Shown here piece by piece: positions 1-8,456 of a DNA stretch of 64,000 nt. Source of the DNA: Cryobacterium inferilacus (lineage in GTDB: Bacteria > Actinomycetota > Actinomycetes > Actinomycetales > Microbacteriaceae); NCBI RefSeq assembly GCF_019599185.1, contig NZ_JAIEUL010000016.1, forward strand, positions 1 to 64,000, read 5' to 3'. Below the pieces are notes generated by a model that was given only the letters and a program-made list of their open reading frames with translations, had not been told where the DNA came from and did not search any database. The translations under genes and the position numbers were made by a program. Position 1 is the first letter of the stretch; each line of letters starts with the position of its first letter.

Positions 1-65
1 GGCCATGAACCATGGTCCCAAACCCCGGGTTAACCCGCCGGGACCAACACTCGAAAAAGCAACAC

Positions 66-108
66 GCTCTATAGCGGGCGCATCCAGCCATACGAGGTGC
101 AGCGAAGC
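66..108 (+). repeat. Copy A of a short dispersed repeat
   Basis: This roughly 40-base word (GCTCTA..GCGGG..CATCC.GCCA.ACGAG.TGCAGCGA) recurs with few changes at 9646-9685. A more distant relative is at 61269-61310. Its function is unknown. The copies lie between genes, so it may be a small intergenic element. Copies were matched by eye only. Confidence 0.35.
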
Positions 109-145
109 CGGCACCCGGGACCATCCGCCCGCGTTAGCAGCCTTA

Positions 146-538
146 CTAGGAGGGGAGCAGCGTCGGCAGGATGGTGGCGTAGCGGAGCAGGAACTCGCGC
201 TCGTCAAGTTTCTTGCGGCGCAGCCACCCCGTGACCTCGTTGTTGTGTTTGCTCGCGTTGCACGACGGACAGGCGGGAACCACGTTCTCGAGGGTGTACC
301 GGCCGCCACGAGAGATCGGCATGATGCAGTCCCGCTGCAGGGCCGGGCTCTCTGCTTGGCAATAGGCACATCCACCCCACGCGGCGAGGAGGTCGGCCCA
401 CTCTTCGGCGGTGAGGTCGTTGTCGACGCGGGCGAGTCGCCCTTTCCGGCGCTTGGCATACCGCGCCCGCGCTGCGGGGGAAGCAGCGGAGAACTTGCGG
501 CGAGGGGGCACGACTCTACGGTACTCCGGCGGGCGCAT
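146..538 (-). CDS. HNH endonuclease family protein
   Basis: Small 130-residue protein with an HNH nuclease core. A CxYC zinc pair at about residue 57 is followed by an aspartate and 'MPISRGG', the 'ENVVPACPSCNASK' helix with a second CxxC pair, and a closing N/H. The first 40 residues are basic (RRK, KRRKGR), as expected for DNA contact. HNH proteins of this size include phage-type nucleases, restriction partners and homing-type enzymes, and nothing here decides among them. The ATG at 538 opens a full-length ORF. It stands alone, head to tail with the methyltransferase upstream on the same strand. Family call is firm; the biological role is unknown. Confidence 0.8.
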   Translation of the reverse strand: MRPPEYRRVVPPRRKFSAASPAARARYAKRRKGRLARVDNDLTAEEWADLLAAWGGCAYCQAESPALQRDCIMPISRGGRYTLENVVPACPSCNASKHNNEVTGWLRRKKLDEREFLLRYATILPTLLPS

Positions 539-586
539 CCGCCGTGCGGTGTCGGCGCGTGCAGGTGGTGGTCACACACGCCTCGG

Positions 587-1207
587 CTATCGCGGGGCGG
601 CATCCGTGTGGGTGGAGACCCGAGCCAGGATCGCGCCGTGCGGCCGGTATCCCTGCCCGGTGCGCGTGTGGGTCTCGATGACGTCGAAGTGAGCGGCCCG
701 CAGCTCGTCACTGAGCGCGTCGACGGGCCAGCGATAGGCGGTCGTGATGGCATGCTCAAACTGTTCGAGAACCGGGCCTTCGAAAAAGCCGAGCAACAGT
801 TCGCCGCCCGGCTGCAGCACCCGGGCGAACTCGGCCAGAGCGTGGCGCAGGGCGCTCGGCTCATGGTGAATGAGCGAGTACCAGGCCAGCACGCCCGCCA
901 CCGTGCCGGATGCCTCTGGAAGCGCGCCGATGTCGCCGATCTCGAAGCGCACCCCCGGATGCGCCCGCCGGGCATGGTCGATGAAGCTCGGCACCAGGTC
1001 CACACCTCGCACCTCGACCCCACGCTCGGCGAGATGCCCCGTCCAGTGCCCGGGCCCGCAGCCGGCATCGATCACCGGGCCGTCGAGCCGATCGGCCCAC
1101 CCGGTGACCAACTGCAGATCCAGTGGATGCACCGACGTCATCGAGCCCAGCTTCTCCGTGTACTCCGCCGCACGGCGGGTATACGCGGCAGTGATCTCGA
1201 AAGCCAT
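587..1207 (-). CDS. class I SAM-dependent methyltransferase
   Basis: A 206-residue Rossmann methyltransferase of the UbiE/Methyltransf_11 type. The glycine-rich motif I 'VIDAGCGPGHWTGHLA' lies near residue 45, followed by an acidic residue in 'RGVDLVPSF' at the end of strand 2 and 'DIGALP' for adenine contact. 'RVLQPGGELLLGFF' is the usual post-motif III. The substrate cannot be inferred. I chose the ATG at 1207 ('MAFEITAAYTRRAAEYTEKLG'), where homologous proteins normally begin; a GTG at 1228 would add seven residues. It is separated from arr by 60 bases on the same strand. Confidence 0.85.
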   Translation of the reverse strand: MAFEITAAYTRRAAEYTEKLGSMTSVHPLDLQLVTGWADRLDGPVIDAGCGPGHWTGHLAERGVEVRGVDLVPSFIDHARRAHPGVRFEIGDIGALPEASGTVAGVLAWYSLIHHEPSALRHALAEFARVLQPGGELLLGFFEGPVLEQFEHAITTAYRWPVDALSDELRAAHFDVIETHTRTGQGYRPHGAILARVSTHTDAAPR

Positions 1208-1267
1208 GGGGTTGAGCCTAGGTGCCACGCACTCGTCAGGCCCACAGGGGATCCTGTTCGCCAGACC

Positions 1268-1702
1268 CTAGTCGTCGATGACCGCGCGGCCCTGCCGGCT
1301 CAGTTCGGCCAGGCCGTCGCGCATGGCCTGCACCTGTTCGGGCGAATGCCCCTCCCAGTCCGTCAGTTCGCCCACGACCTTCACGGGTTCGCGGGTGCGG
1401 TACGACCGGGTGGGGTTGCCCGGGAATTTCTTGTCCGTCACATTGGGGTCGTCCTCGAGAGCGCCCGTGGGTTCGACAATGTAGATCCGCCCCGGCCCCT
1501 CACCGGCGGCCAGCTCGGCACCCCAGACCGCCGCATCCAGGGTCTGGGTCACGTACACGTGATTCGCCGTTCGACCGGTTTCGAAGTTGGACCCGCGCCC
1601 GGGCACCAGCAGCTCACCGACAGGCAAGTGCGCCTTGGTGCCGTGCAGCATCGCGCCCGATTCGTGGACTTCGAAGGGGATGGGACCGTTCGTTGTGCTC
1701 AC
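1268..1702 (-). CDS. arr: rifampin ADP-ribosyltransferase (Arr)
   Basis: This 144-residue protein is a close match in length and motifs to the Arr family, which inactivates rifamycins by NAD-dependent ADP-ribosylation of the ansa-chain hydroxyl. Visible family blocks are 'LHGTKAHLPVGELL' near residue 18, 'HVYVTQTLDAAVWGAELA', 'GRIYIVEPTG', 'DDPNVTDKKFPGNPTRSYR' and 'VVGELTDWEGHSPEQ'. The H-Y-D residues that shape the NAD site (H in HGTK, Y in HVYVT, the D of the C-terminal block) are present, so it should be active. It is divergent from the MarR gene with a 139-base gap. Chromosomal arr genes are common in environmental actinobacteria. Confidence 0.95.
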   Translation of the reverse strand: MSTTNGPIPFEVHESGAMLHGTKAHLPVGELLVPGRGSNFETGRTANHVYVTQTLDAAVWGAELAAGEGPGRIYIVEPTGALEDDPNVTDKKFPGNPTRSYRTREPVKVVGELTDWEGHSPEQVQAMRDGLAELSRQGRAVIDD

Positions 1703-1799
1703 CGCTTCCGAAATTCGGGCGCCGCTCGGCGCGCCGGAAAGTCATCTTCTCGTCAGTCTCCCATGACGATCCGACAACGGTCGAGGACGGGACGTCAAG

Positions 1800-1818
1800 T
1801 CGTCTGACTTTGAGACGA
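1800..1818 (+). promoter_or_regulatory. inverted repeat in marR promoter (probable autoregulatory operator)
   Basis: TCGTCT-7 bases-AGACGA lies 24-42 bases upstream of the marR start, in the arr/marR divergent gap. The spacing and size are typical of MarR dimer operators. A TTGAGA hexamer overlaps the right arm and could be a -35 box. Autoregulation of the marR-nmrA operon is inferred. Confidence 0.45.
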
Positions 1819-1841
1819 TCAAATCCTGATACGGTCGAGCC

Positions 1842-2432
1842 ATGCCCGCCCGACACCCCACCCCAACCACGGATGCCACCACCGAGATCGACTGGTCCTC
1901 CGACGGCATCGAGACCGAGCTGGGCTGGGCGCTCACGGCCATGTACCAGGGCTACTCCCGGGCCGGCAGCGTCGCCGTGGCCGATGTGCCCGGCGGCCCC
2001 CGCGGCTACCAGGTGCTCGTGGCCATCACCACCGAAGAGCCCACCTCGCAGCTCGCGCTGGCCCACCGGCTCGGCATCGACAAGACCGCCATGACCTACA
2101 TCATCGACGCGCTCGAGACGGATGCGCTCGTCGAGCGCCGCCCCGACCCGCGCGACCGGCGCATCCGCCAGGTGTACCCCACCGAGGCCGGCCAGACCCT
2201 GCTGGCTACCTCCCGCGTCGCTCTCCGCACGGTGGAGACCGCCCTCATGGGCGGCCTCACCCCCGACGAGCAAACCCAACTGCGGCAGCTGCTGGCCAAG
2301 GCCGCCCTCGGCGCCGGCGACACCGCCGCCCGCCTGCCCGGCACCAGCCACGACTCCAACCTGCCGGTGCCCGCCCCCGAGCGATCCCGCCGCCGCCCCA
2401 CACCCTCGACAGAAACAGAGACCCGCTCATGA
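1842..2432 (+). CDS. MarR-family transcriptional regulator
   Basis: A 196-residue winged-helix regulator. Residues 45-140 hold the MarR fold: 'QLALAHRLGIDKTAMTYIID' is the recognition helix and 'LVERRPDPRDRRIRQVYPTEAG' is the diagnostic wing. The last 40 residues are proline- and arginine-rich and probably disordered. The stop codon overlaps the start of the NmrA-like gene (ATGA at 2429-2432), so the two are translationally coupled. MarR proteins paired with NmrA-type oxidoreductases usually sense phenolic, quinone or electrophile stress. The ligand here is not visible. Confidence 0.88.
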   Translation: MPARHPTPTTDATTEIDWSSDGIETELGWALTAMYQGYSRAGSVAVADVPGGPRGYQVLVAITTEEPTSQLALAHRLGIDKTAMTYIIDALETDALVERRPDPRDRRIRQVYPTEAGQTLLATSRVALRTVETALMGGLTPDEQTQLRQLLAKAALGAGDTAARLPGTSHDSNLPVPAPERSRRRPTPSTETETRS

Positions 2433-3361
2433 CCACATCCGTTCTCGTCGCCGGCGCCACCGGCGACCTCGGCCAGCGCATTGTGCGCGACCTGCTCACC
2501 CACGACACCCGCATCCGCGTGCTCACCCGCCCGGGCAGCGGCACCGCCGCCGCCCTCTACGGCGCCAACGACCGCATCGACATCGTCACCGCCGCGTACA
2601 CCGACCCAGCTGCGCTCACCACGGCCGTCACCGGCACCGACGTGATCGTGTCGGTCGTGAGCGGAACCCGCCCGGTGATCGTCGACGCGCAGCGCGCGCT
2701 GCTGGCCGCAGCCGTGGCCGCCGGCGTGCCCCGCTTCATCCCCTCCGACTACTCGTCGGACTACCGCCAGATCGCCCTGGGCACCAACCGCAACTTCGAG
2801 CTGCGCCGCGAGTTCGCCGCCGACCTCGACGCGGCCCCGATCAAGGTCACCTCTGTTCTCAACGGCGCCTTCGCCGACATGCTCACCGGCACCGCGCCGA
2901 TGATCGCGTTCGGCCGCCGCAAGGTCATGTACTGGTCCTCCGCCGACCAGATCCTCGACTTCACCACCAAGGACGACGTTGCCCGGGTGGTGGCCCTCGT
3001 GGCCCTCGACGCCGACGCGCCCCGGGTCGTGGAGATCGCCGGCGACCGGGTCACCGCCCGCAGCGTGGCCCAGACCATGTCGGAGCTGACCGGCACCCCG
3101 TTCAAACTGCAGTTCGCCGGCACCACCGGCACCCTGTCGCTGCTGGCCAAGGCCGTGCGCCGCTTCTCCAAGACCACGGATGCCGCCTTCCCCGCCTGGC
3201 AGGGCATGCAGTATTTCGTGAGCATGTTCAGCGGCCAGGCGCAGCTGCGGCACGTGGACAACGACCGCTACGGCGACTATGACTGGACCAGCGTGCGCGA
3301 CGTGCTCGCGGTGCACCTCGCCGGCCAGGGGTCAGCATCCCCGTCTACCGCGCTGAAGTAG
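2429..3361 (+). CDS. NmrA-like NAD(P)-binding oxidoreductase
   Basis: A 310-residue atypical short-chain dehydrogenase of the NmrA/isoflavone-reductase type. The nucleotide-binding glycine motif 'VLVAGATGDLGQRIV' opens the protein, and 'RVLTRPGSG' supplies the arginine after strand 2 that favours NADP. 'VPRFIPSDYSSDY' is the family's central block. It is expressed from the marR promoter through a 4-base overlap. The gene is full length, but its 3' part reappears truncated at 8457-9014 (about 186 codons) and 12119-12507 (about 130 codons) at very high identity. Substrate unknown; either an NAD(P) sensor or a quinone reductase would fit. Confidence 0.87.
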   Translation: MTTSVLVAGATGDLGQRIVRDLLTHDTRIRVLTRPGSGTAAALYGANDRIDIVTAAYTDPAALTTAVTGTDVIVSVVSGTRPVIVDAQRALLAAAVAAGVPRFIPSDYSSDYRQIALGTNRNFELRREFAADLDAAPIKVTSVLNGAFADMLTGTAPMIAFGRRKVMYWSSADQILDFTTKDDVARVVALVALDADAPRVVEIAGDRVTARSVAQTMSELTGTPFKLQFAGTTGTLSLLAKAVRRFSKTTDAAFPAWQGMQYFVSMFSGQAQLRHVDNDRYGDYDWTSVRDVLAVHLAGQGSASPSTALK

Positions 3362-3369
3362 ACGGTTCG

Positions 3370-3395
3370 GCCCGGGTGCGGTCATGCACCCGGGC
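3370..3395 (+). terminator. rho-independent-type hairpin after the marR-nmrA operon
   Basis: A perfect 10-bp stem GCCCGGGTGC/GCACCCGGGC with a 6-base loop lies 8 bases after the nmrA stop. There is no long T-run, as is common for actinobacterial terminators. It may also serve the convergent lipoprotein gene. Confidence 0.7.
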
Positions 3396-3428
3396 TGTCA
3401 CCGCCAGCAGCAGCTCGGCGGTAGCCGC

Positions 3429-4250
3429 TTAGGCGCCGATCCAGTCGCCGTTCGAGTCACTCTCGTAGTCAGTGACACCGGAGTCGATGATCGTGACGGT
3501 TCCGCTCTTCATTACGGTCATCTCCACGAAGGCGAACGTGTCGATCGTGCCGTCGGACTCGATGGGGAAGTTGAATGTGTCTGTGCTGCCGTCGTCGTAC
3601 GGATCAGAGGCGCACGACAGCACGAACGTCAAGGTCTTGGAATCGTCCGAGATGTACCGGCCGAGCTCCGGGTCGGATGCGTCGAGGTCGTCAACAGGAG
3701 TCGCCTCCAGCGTCGACCAGGCGGGCTCGGCCGAATACGGTGCCTGCTGCAGGTTCTCGACAATCTCGCCCACCTCGGCGGCGCCGCCCGGGGCCGCCGA
3801 CTCGGCTTCCTCCACGGTCTCAACGCCGAACTCCCGCATCAAGACGCTCTCGAGTTCATCCTCGCCCTGGGCGGCGTATTCCTCTTTCGTCATCGAGGGC
3901 TGGCCCAGTGTGTCGAGGCCGTCTCCGCGATAGTCGATCGCCAGATCGACTGCGCACGCCTTGGACGAGTCCAGCTTGCGTGCCTTCGCCGTCACCTCGC
4001 CCACCAAGACGCCGTCGGCATCGGAGCCGGCCGCCTCGAGGAGCGCCTCCGGAATGCGGATGGTCAGCTCCTCGTCGGAACCCCAGGAGGGAGTCTGGAA
4101 TTCGAAGTCACCCTCCACCGGAGCCCCGTCAACGGACAGGCCCTCTTCGACGCCGTCACCCCGTGGGGTGGTGGAACAGCCGGCAAGCAGCAGCACTGTC
4201 GTTGCCGCCAGAGCGGCGGCGAGCATGGTTGTCTTGTTCAAAGTCTGCAT
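3429..4250 (-). CDS. secreted lipoprotein of unknown function
   Basis: This 273-residue protein has a lipoprotein signal peptide: a basic N-terminus, a hydrophobic alanine/leucine core, and lipobox 'LLAGC' with the cysteine near residue 25. The mature part is acidic, with repeated DG/DS/EE stretches and few aromatic residues, consistent with an extracellular surface protein. I do not recognise a domain. The ATG at 4250 has a GGA at proper spacing and gives a compact signal peptide; the ATG at 4262 would add MDEY. It faces the AraC-type regulator gene on the same strand with about 200 bases between them. Confidence 0.75.
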   Translation of the reverse strand: MQTLNKTTMLAAALAATTVLLLAGCSTTPRGDGVEEGLSVDGAPVEGDFEFQTPSWGSDEELTIRIPEALLEAAGSDADGVLVGEVTAKARKLDSSKACAVDLAIDYRGDGLDTLGQPSMTKEEYAAQGEDELESVLMREFGVETVEEAESAAPGGAAEVGEIVENLQQAPYSAEPAWSTLEATPVDDLDASDPELGRYISDDSKTLTFVLSCASDPYDDGSTDTFNFPIESDGTIDTFAFVEMTVMKSGTVTIIDSGVTDYESDSNGDWIGA

Positions 4251-4446
4251 ATATTCGTCCATGCCTGGAAACCAGACATGTTCCCCCTAATATCGTCCCC
4301 GTGGCGATCCGCCGTTCCGCGCGGAACGGCCACCACGAATGATCCTATCGAGGTGGGGAATACCGCTTCCCGAACTTGCAGCCGGCGGGACCACTCGCGT
4401 TCGCTGCCGCCGCGAAAGCCTGTGCCTGTGCTGCACGGCCGAACGC

Positions 4447-5385
4447 CTACGGCGCAGGGAGCGGGTTTTTCGTGCGCGAGGTTGTTCTGTATCGGCCTGG
4501 CGGCAGGGAGCGTTCGCGGTGAAAAGCGCGACTGAAGGCATAGACGGAGGTGTAGCCCACGTCGGCGGCGATCGTCTCGAGGGTGTCGTCGGTGTCGCGG
4601 AGCCGGTGGGCTGCAAGATTCATCCGCCATCGGGTGAGATACTCGCCGGGCGTTGTGCCCGTGAATGTCGCGAAGCGGCGGGTAAGAGTCTGCTTGGATG
4701 TTGCGACCGCGCGCGCCAGAGATTCCGTTGTCCACGGGTGCCCCGGCGCGTCGTGAATCCTGGTGACAGCCTGCAGTAGCAGCGGGTCGCGGAGGACTCC
4801 CCACCAGGAGGTGTCGGCTGTGGGCGCGGCGGCAAGCCAGGTGCGCAGGATCTCGACGAGGAGCACGTCGACGAGCCGGTCGAGGATCAGGTCGGTCGCG
4901 AGTCCCGGCCGGGCGAGTTCTCGTCCTAGGAATCGAACGATATCGGTCAGGTTCGGTTCGAGCTGCTGGGCTCGGAAGTGGATCAGGGGCGGTAGAAGCG
5001 CGAAGACAGGCGTGGATCCAGCCGGATCGTGCGAGTACGACGCGCCCAGGATCTGGGTCTGCACCTCACCGTCCCCGAGGAGGAGCGTCTCTCCCAAGCG
5101 CCGCGCTTGGTCCGCGGCGGCGACGTCGCATGAGTGGATGGCGGCGCCTGGAGTACTCGACAGGGTGTGTGCGGCACCCGTCGCAAGGATCACGATGTCG
5201 CCGGTCATCAACAGCTGCGGGGCGGCATCCTCGATGGTGAGATACGCGATACCGGCCGTAACGGCGTAGACGACGGCGTCTCGATCGCGAACCCATTCGA
5301 CGCCCCAGTCGCCGGCCCCGGCAATGCGGGCTCCCGCGCTGCCTCGGACTCCCGAGACCTTGAGCACTTCCGAGAGAACATCCAT
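4447..5385 (-). CDS. AraC-family regulator with N-terminal cupin
   Basis: A 312-residue activator of the cupin_6/AraC type. Residues 1-170 form a cupin-like sensor ('DRDAVVYAVTAGIAYLTI', 'MTGDIVILATGAAHTLSS'). The last 100 residues hold the double helix-turn-helix, with 'TESLARAVATSKQTLTRRF' as the first and 'ETIAADVGYTSVYAFSRAF' as the signature second helix. It is divergent from the ABM monooxygenase gene across a 170-base gap with inverted repeats. That arrangement is typical for regulator and target, so control of the monooxygenase is likely but not shown. Confidence 0.9.
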   Translation of the reverse strand: MDVLSEVLKVSGVRGSAGARIAGAGDWGVEWVRDRDAVVYAVTAGIAYLTIEDAAPQLLMTGDIVILATGAAHTLSSTPGAAIHSCDVAAADQARRLGETLLLGDGEVQTQILGASYSHDPAGSTPVFALLPPLIHFRAQQLEPNLTDIVRFLGRELARPGLATDLILDRLVDVLLVEILRTWLAAAPTADTSWWGVLRDPLLLQAVTRIHDAPGHPWTTESLARAVATSKQTLTRRFATFTGTTPGEYLTRWRMNLAAHRLRDTDDTLETIAADVGYTSVYAFSRAFHRERSLPPGRYRTTSRTKNPLPAP

Positions 5386-5460
5386 CTCATGACCCTACGG
5401 CGGCCAGTCTAGGAGAGCCAGTTTTCAAGGCGCGACGGTTCTTTCGGATATTTTTCTGTC

Positions 5461-5490
5461 CCACTCTGGCATTGAGTGGATCACGTGACC
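5461..5490 (+). promoter_or_regulatory. inverted repeats between AraC and monooxygenase genes
   Basis: CCACTC-7 bases-GAGTGG is followed directly by GATCACGTGACC, an imperfect 12-base palindrome centred on CACGTG. They sit about 66-95 bases before the monooxygenase start. They are candidate regulator-binding sites for the divergent pair; no protein can be assigned. Confidence 0.4.
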
Positions 5491-5555
5491 CTCTTAGCGT
5501 TATGTGTGCCCCGAGCGCACGCTCTGTGGCAGAACGCCCATAGAAAGTAGAAATC

Positions 5556-5912
5556 ATGAGTACAACCGAAGACACCGTCCCCGATGGGCTGATGCCCGCC
5601 GATGTGCTGGCCTCCTCGACCCCGGTAGCTGTCTACGGCTTCGCCCGCGCGAAGGCGGGTAAGGAGCAGGAACTCGAAGACGCGATCCGAGCGATCATTC
5701 CGAGCGTTCGCGCCGAACAGGGCTACGAACAATATTCGGTACACACCACGAAAGAGCAGCCGGGAGCGTTCGCGTTCTATGAGCGCTGGTCATCAGGCCC
5801 TGACATCGCCCGCCACGTCCAGCAGCCCCACATGCAGGACTACTTCGGCAAGCTCGCCGACCTTGTGGAGGGCGACCTCGAAGCCGAATGGCTCTGGCCC
5901 CTGCGCGACTAA
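5556..5912 (+). CDS. antibiotic-biosynthesis-monooxygenase (ABM) domain protein
   Basis: A 118-residue protein carrying a single ferredoxin-like ABM domain: 'VAVYGFARAKAGKEQELEDAI' forms strand 1 and helix 1, 'EQGYEQYSVHTTKEQPGAFAFYERW' the central strands, and 'HMQDYFGKLADLVEG' the last helix. Members act as cofactor-free quinol monooxygenases (YgiN-like), haem oxygenases, or uncharacterised redox proteins. The tryptophan in 'YERW' and the histidine near 'HVQQPHM' match quinol-type members. The ATG follows an AGAAAGTAGAA purine tract. Its probable regulator is the divergent AraC protein. Confidence 0.87.
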   Translation: MSTTEDTVPDGLMPADVLASSTPVAVYGFARAKAGKEQELEDAIRAIIPSVRAEQGYEQYSVHTTKEQPGAFAFYERWSSGPDIARHVQQPHMQDYFGKLADLVEGDLEAEWLWPLRD

Positions 5913-6035
5913 CCAGCTTTGACGCCCCGGGGGAGGGGGGACCCTGGTACTACCTTGCCCTTCCATATCGAGACCGGAGACTGATGTGTCGGTGCGGCGG
6001 GGCTCGTAGCGTCGTAGGTGGACGAAAGGCCTGCA

Positions 6036-7706
6036 ATGAATCGAGTTCCCTCCGTGACCAAGCGCCATGGCGCCCCGCCGCCCGGCGACAGGGCATCCGG
6101 CATCCGCCCCGTGTTTCGTCACGCTCAACCTGGTGCACGCTTGCGTCAGTCGGCGCCGGTCGCGGCGGGGCTGGCCCTGGTGCTCGGTTCCGCACTGCTG
6201 GTCGCATGCTCGCCAGTCGTACCCACCCCGGAGCAGCGGATCACGACGGCCCTTAGCCCCGCATCCGACGAGCTCAGCACTATCGTCGCCGGGTTCGCCC
6301 CCGAGGGCTGCACCGATGCCTCGCTGCCCGTCACGGTCGAAGAGCAGCGCCTGACGGCCGTTCTTCCGAACGAGGCCGATCCGTCGCAGCCCGCGGACCG
6401 TACGTTCGCGCGCGCGATGGTCGAGGGCGCCGGATTCGGGGAGTTCACCGCTGCCTTCGCCGACGCGGTCTGCGCACAGGGGTCGCTTGCCGACGCTCAG
6501 ACCGCTGTCGAGGGACTGGGCACCCTGCTGTGGCAGGATGCTGTCGACCGAGTTCAAGCGACGGACGGCGTCACCGGGGACCTGCCGGCGAGCGACGACC
6601 GACCGTTGTACTGGGCGCGGCTGGAGGCCATGTCCGTGCTGCATCAGTGGAGCCCGGACTTCGAGCTCTCGACCCAGGAACGTGGGGTGATGGTTGATGC
6701 CTTCGACCGGGCGGCCCGCGGCATGCGCGACGTCGATCTGCCGGCCGGCGACCAGGTGGTGGGGGTGCTGGTCAGCGGATTCGATCCCTTCACTCTCGAC
6801 GGCGGCGCCACGGGCAGCGCGGCGGGAACAACCGGCAATCAGATTCGCCACGGCAATCCGTCCGGCGCGACCGCCCTGGCCATTGACGGTACGACGACGA
6901 CGGCTCCCGATGGCACCACGGTGCACTACGAGGCGTACACACTGCCCGTGAACTACCCCGAGTTCGAGCGCGGATATCTGGACGACACCGTGGGGCCGCT
7001 GATGGAGGCAGGCGACGACCGGTTGGATGCGTCCATCACCCTGAGCCAGGCTGGTGGGTCGCAGTTCGCGCTGGAGCAATGGAACGGCCGCTACCACGGC
7101 GACGTTGCCGGCAACGACAACTTTGCGCCATGCCCGCCTGCCGGTTTGACCGGCGCCCCGCAGCTAGCGAAGGACAATCCTGGCTGCAACACCCAGGTTC
7201 TGGAGCGTTGGGGCGGCGGCGACACCGTGGCGGATCCGCCACAGTGGACCGCATCGACGCTGCCGATCGAGCAGATGATCGTGGCGCGCACCGGTTCGGA
7301 TGTTCCTCGTCCGCCGGGCGATACGTGGGAAGACGAGTCGGTGGCGTTCGGCGTGCTGTGGAATACGAACTACCGGTACTTTCCGAGTTGCGATTCGAAT
7401 GAGGAAAAGGAGACTTCCCAGCGCGAGGACGCCTACCCGCCCGCCCTCGAGCCGACGCCCCCACCCGAGGACTCCTGCGCGCGCAGTGGCGGAGGCGGTA
7501 CCTATCTGTCGAATGAATCGGCCTACCGCAACACCTTGCTGCGCGATCGGGCGGGGCTCGACATCCCGGCGGGGCACATCCACACGCCCGACATGCAGAA
7601 CTTCCACACCGAGTTCGCCGTGACGGATGCGACGTTCGAGGCGTGGCGTGATGCCATCGTCGCCCAGACGCGCGAGCTCATCGCGGTGGTGGGGACACAC
7701 AGCTGA
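6036..7706 (+). CDS. secreted pyroglutamyl-peptidase (C15)-like lipoprotein, catalytic Cys apparently replaced
   Basis: This 556-residue protein has an N-terminal export signal with lipobox 'LLVAC' near residue 58. About 190 uncharacterised residues come next. Then a region resembles peptidase C15 (pyrrolidone carboxypeptidase): 'VLVSGFDPF' near residue 245 corresponds to the family's first strand and 'NPSGATAL' to its conserved Asn-Pro-Ser loop. Near the C-terminus, 'GTYLSNESAYRNTLL' and 'AGHIHTPDM' align with the family's Cys- and His-bearing blocks. C15 enzymes are normally about 210-residue cytosolic enzymes with Cys in the 'Y-x-C-N' position; here a serine stands there. The protein could be a serine-type hydrolase, a binding protein, or a decayed enzyme. 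Start chosen at 6036 for its GAAAGG ribosome site. Confidence 0.7.
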   Translation: MNRVPSVTKRHGAPPPGDRASGIRPVFRHAQPGARLRQSAPVAAGLALVLGSALLVACSPVVPTPEQRITTALSPASDELSTIVAGFAPEGCTDASLPVTVEEQRLTAVLPNEADPSQPADRTFARAMVEGAGFGEFTAAFADAVCAQGSLADAQTAVEGLGTLLWQDAVDRVQATDGVTGDLPASDDRPLYWARLEAMSVLHQWSPDFELSTQERGVMVDAFDRAARGMRDVDLPAGDQVVGVLVSGFDPFTLDGGATGSAAGTTGNQIRHGNPSGATALAIDGTTTTAPDGTTVHYEAYTLPVNYPEFERGYLDDTVGPLMEAGDDRLDASITLSQAGGSQFALEQWNGRYHGDVAGNDNFAPCPPAGLTGAPQLAKDNPGCNTQVLERWGGGDTVADPPQWTASTLPIEQMIVARTGSDVPRPPGDTWEDESVAFGVLWNTNYRYFPSCDSNEEKETSQREDAYPPALEPTPPPEDSCARSGGGGTYLSNESAYRNTLLRDRAGLDIPAGHIHTPDMQNFHTEFAVTDATFEAWRDAIVAQTRELIAVVGTHS

Positions 7707-7828
7707 CATCGTCGGTCGTTCTTGGTTCGCGTAGCGACCATGAATGACGCGGATGCGGTCTGCACGCTCACCCCCTCCATCACCCCGATCGTGCGGGGAG
7801 ACCGGACCTCAACGGATGAGCGCCGCCG

Positions 7829-8395
7829 TCAACTCCCGGCGGTCGCCCGAGCGCGTCCCTTGAGCGCCGCAATGACGTCGCTCTTCGCATCCGCGTAGTC
7901 GTTCATGTCGTCCCAGCGCCTGTTGAGCAGAGACCTCTTGGTGCTCTCGTACAGCGCGCGGTCGCCAGCATCCAGGCGCAGGTGATCCCGGAGCAGCAGG
8001 TACTCGCCGACGGCCGCAGCCCCGCGCTCGTAGAGGTGCACGTGAACGTCGCGTGCCGGGGTGCGAACCATGCGGTGACCGGGCTCCCGCACGCGCAGTT
8101 CGTATCCGGCAGCGACGAGCTGATCGAGGTAGTCCTCCTCCGCGGTGATGTCCGCCACCGCGACCACGATGTCGACGATCGGCTTCGCGGCCAGCCCGGG
8201 AACGGAGGTGGAACCGATGTGTTCGATCGTGGCGGCCGCGGACGCCAGGGCGTCCCGGATCCGCGTCTCATGCTCCAGATAGACAGCTGGCCACCGGTCG
8301 TCGTAGGTGTGCAGCGTGACGGCGACAGCCTCGGGGCCTCCCACGAGCTCGGTTGCCGTGACATCTGGGCGCCGGGGAGTGCCGTTGTTGCTCAT
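7829..8395 (-). CDS. GrpB family nucleotidyltransferase-fold protein
   Basis: A 188-residue member of the GrpB/UPF0157 family. Diagnostic blocks are 'AAATIEHIGSTSVPGLAAKPIVDIVVAV' (the G-S near H, then D-x-x-V as in minimal nucleotidyltransferases), 'VREPGHRMVRTP', 'HVHLYERG' and the 'LLLRDHLR' helix, then 'YESTKRSLL'. The family fold is that of nucleotidyltransferases but its reaction is not firmly known; some members sit near dephospho-CoA kinase. The true start is the ATG at 8395, preceded by GGAAAG at 10 bases. Upstream reading into the antisense of the truncated NmrA copy is not part of the gene. Confidence 0.85.
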   Translation of the reverse strand: MSNNGTPRRPDVTATELVGGPEAVAVTLHTYDDRWPAVYLEHETRIRDALASAAATIEHIGSTSVPGLAAKPIVDIVVAVADITAEEDYLDQLVAAGYELRVREPGHRMVRTPARDVHVHLYERGAAAVGEYLLLRDHLRLDAGDRALYESTKRSLLNRRWDDMNDYADAKSDVIAALKGRARATAGS

Positions 8396-8456
8396 ACGGA
8401 TATCTTTCCAGGGAGTAGTGCTCGGGTTGGTGCGGGACTGTGGTCTAGCCAGGAAG

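Noticed and set aside
5..1807. 600-codon open frame on the plus strand
   Set aside because: It is the antisense of the HNH, methyltransferase and arr genes, which have clear family motifs. Its own protein is Arg/Gly-rich with no recognisable domain.
2096..3316. 406-codon open frame antisense to the MarR and NmrA genes
   Set aside because: High GC makes long antisense frames common. The product is His/Gly/Val-rich with no motif, while the plus strand has firm family matches.
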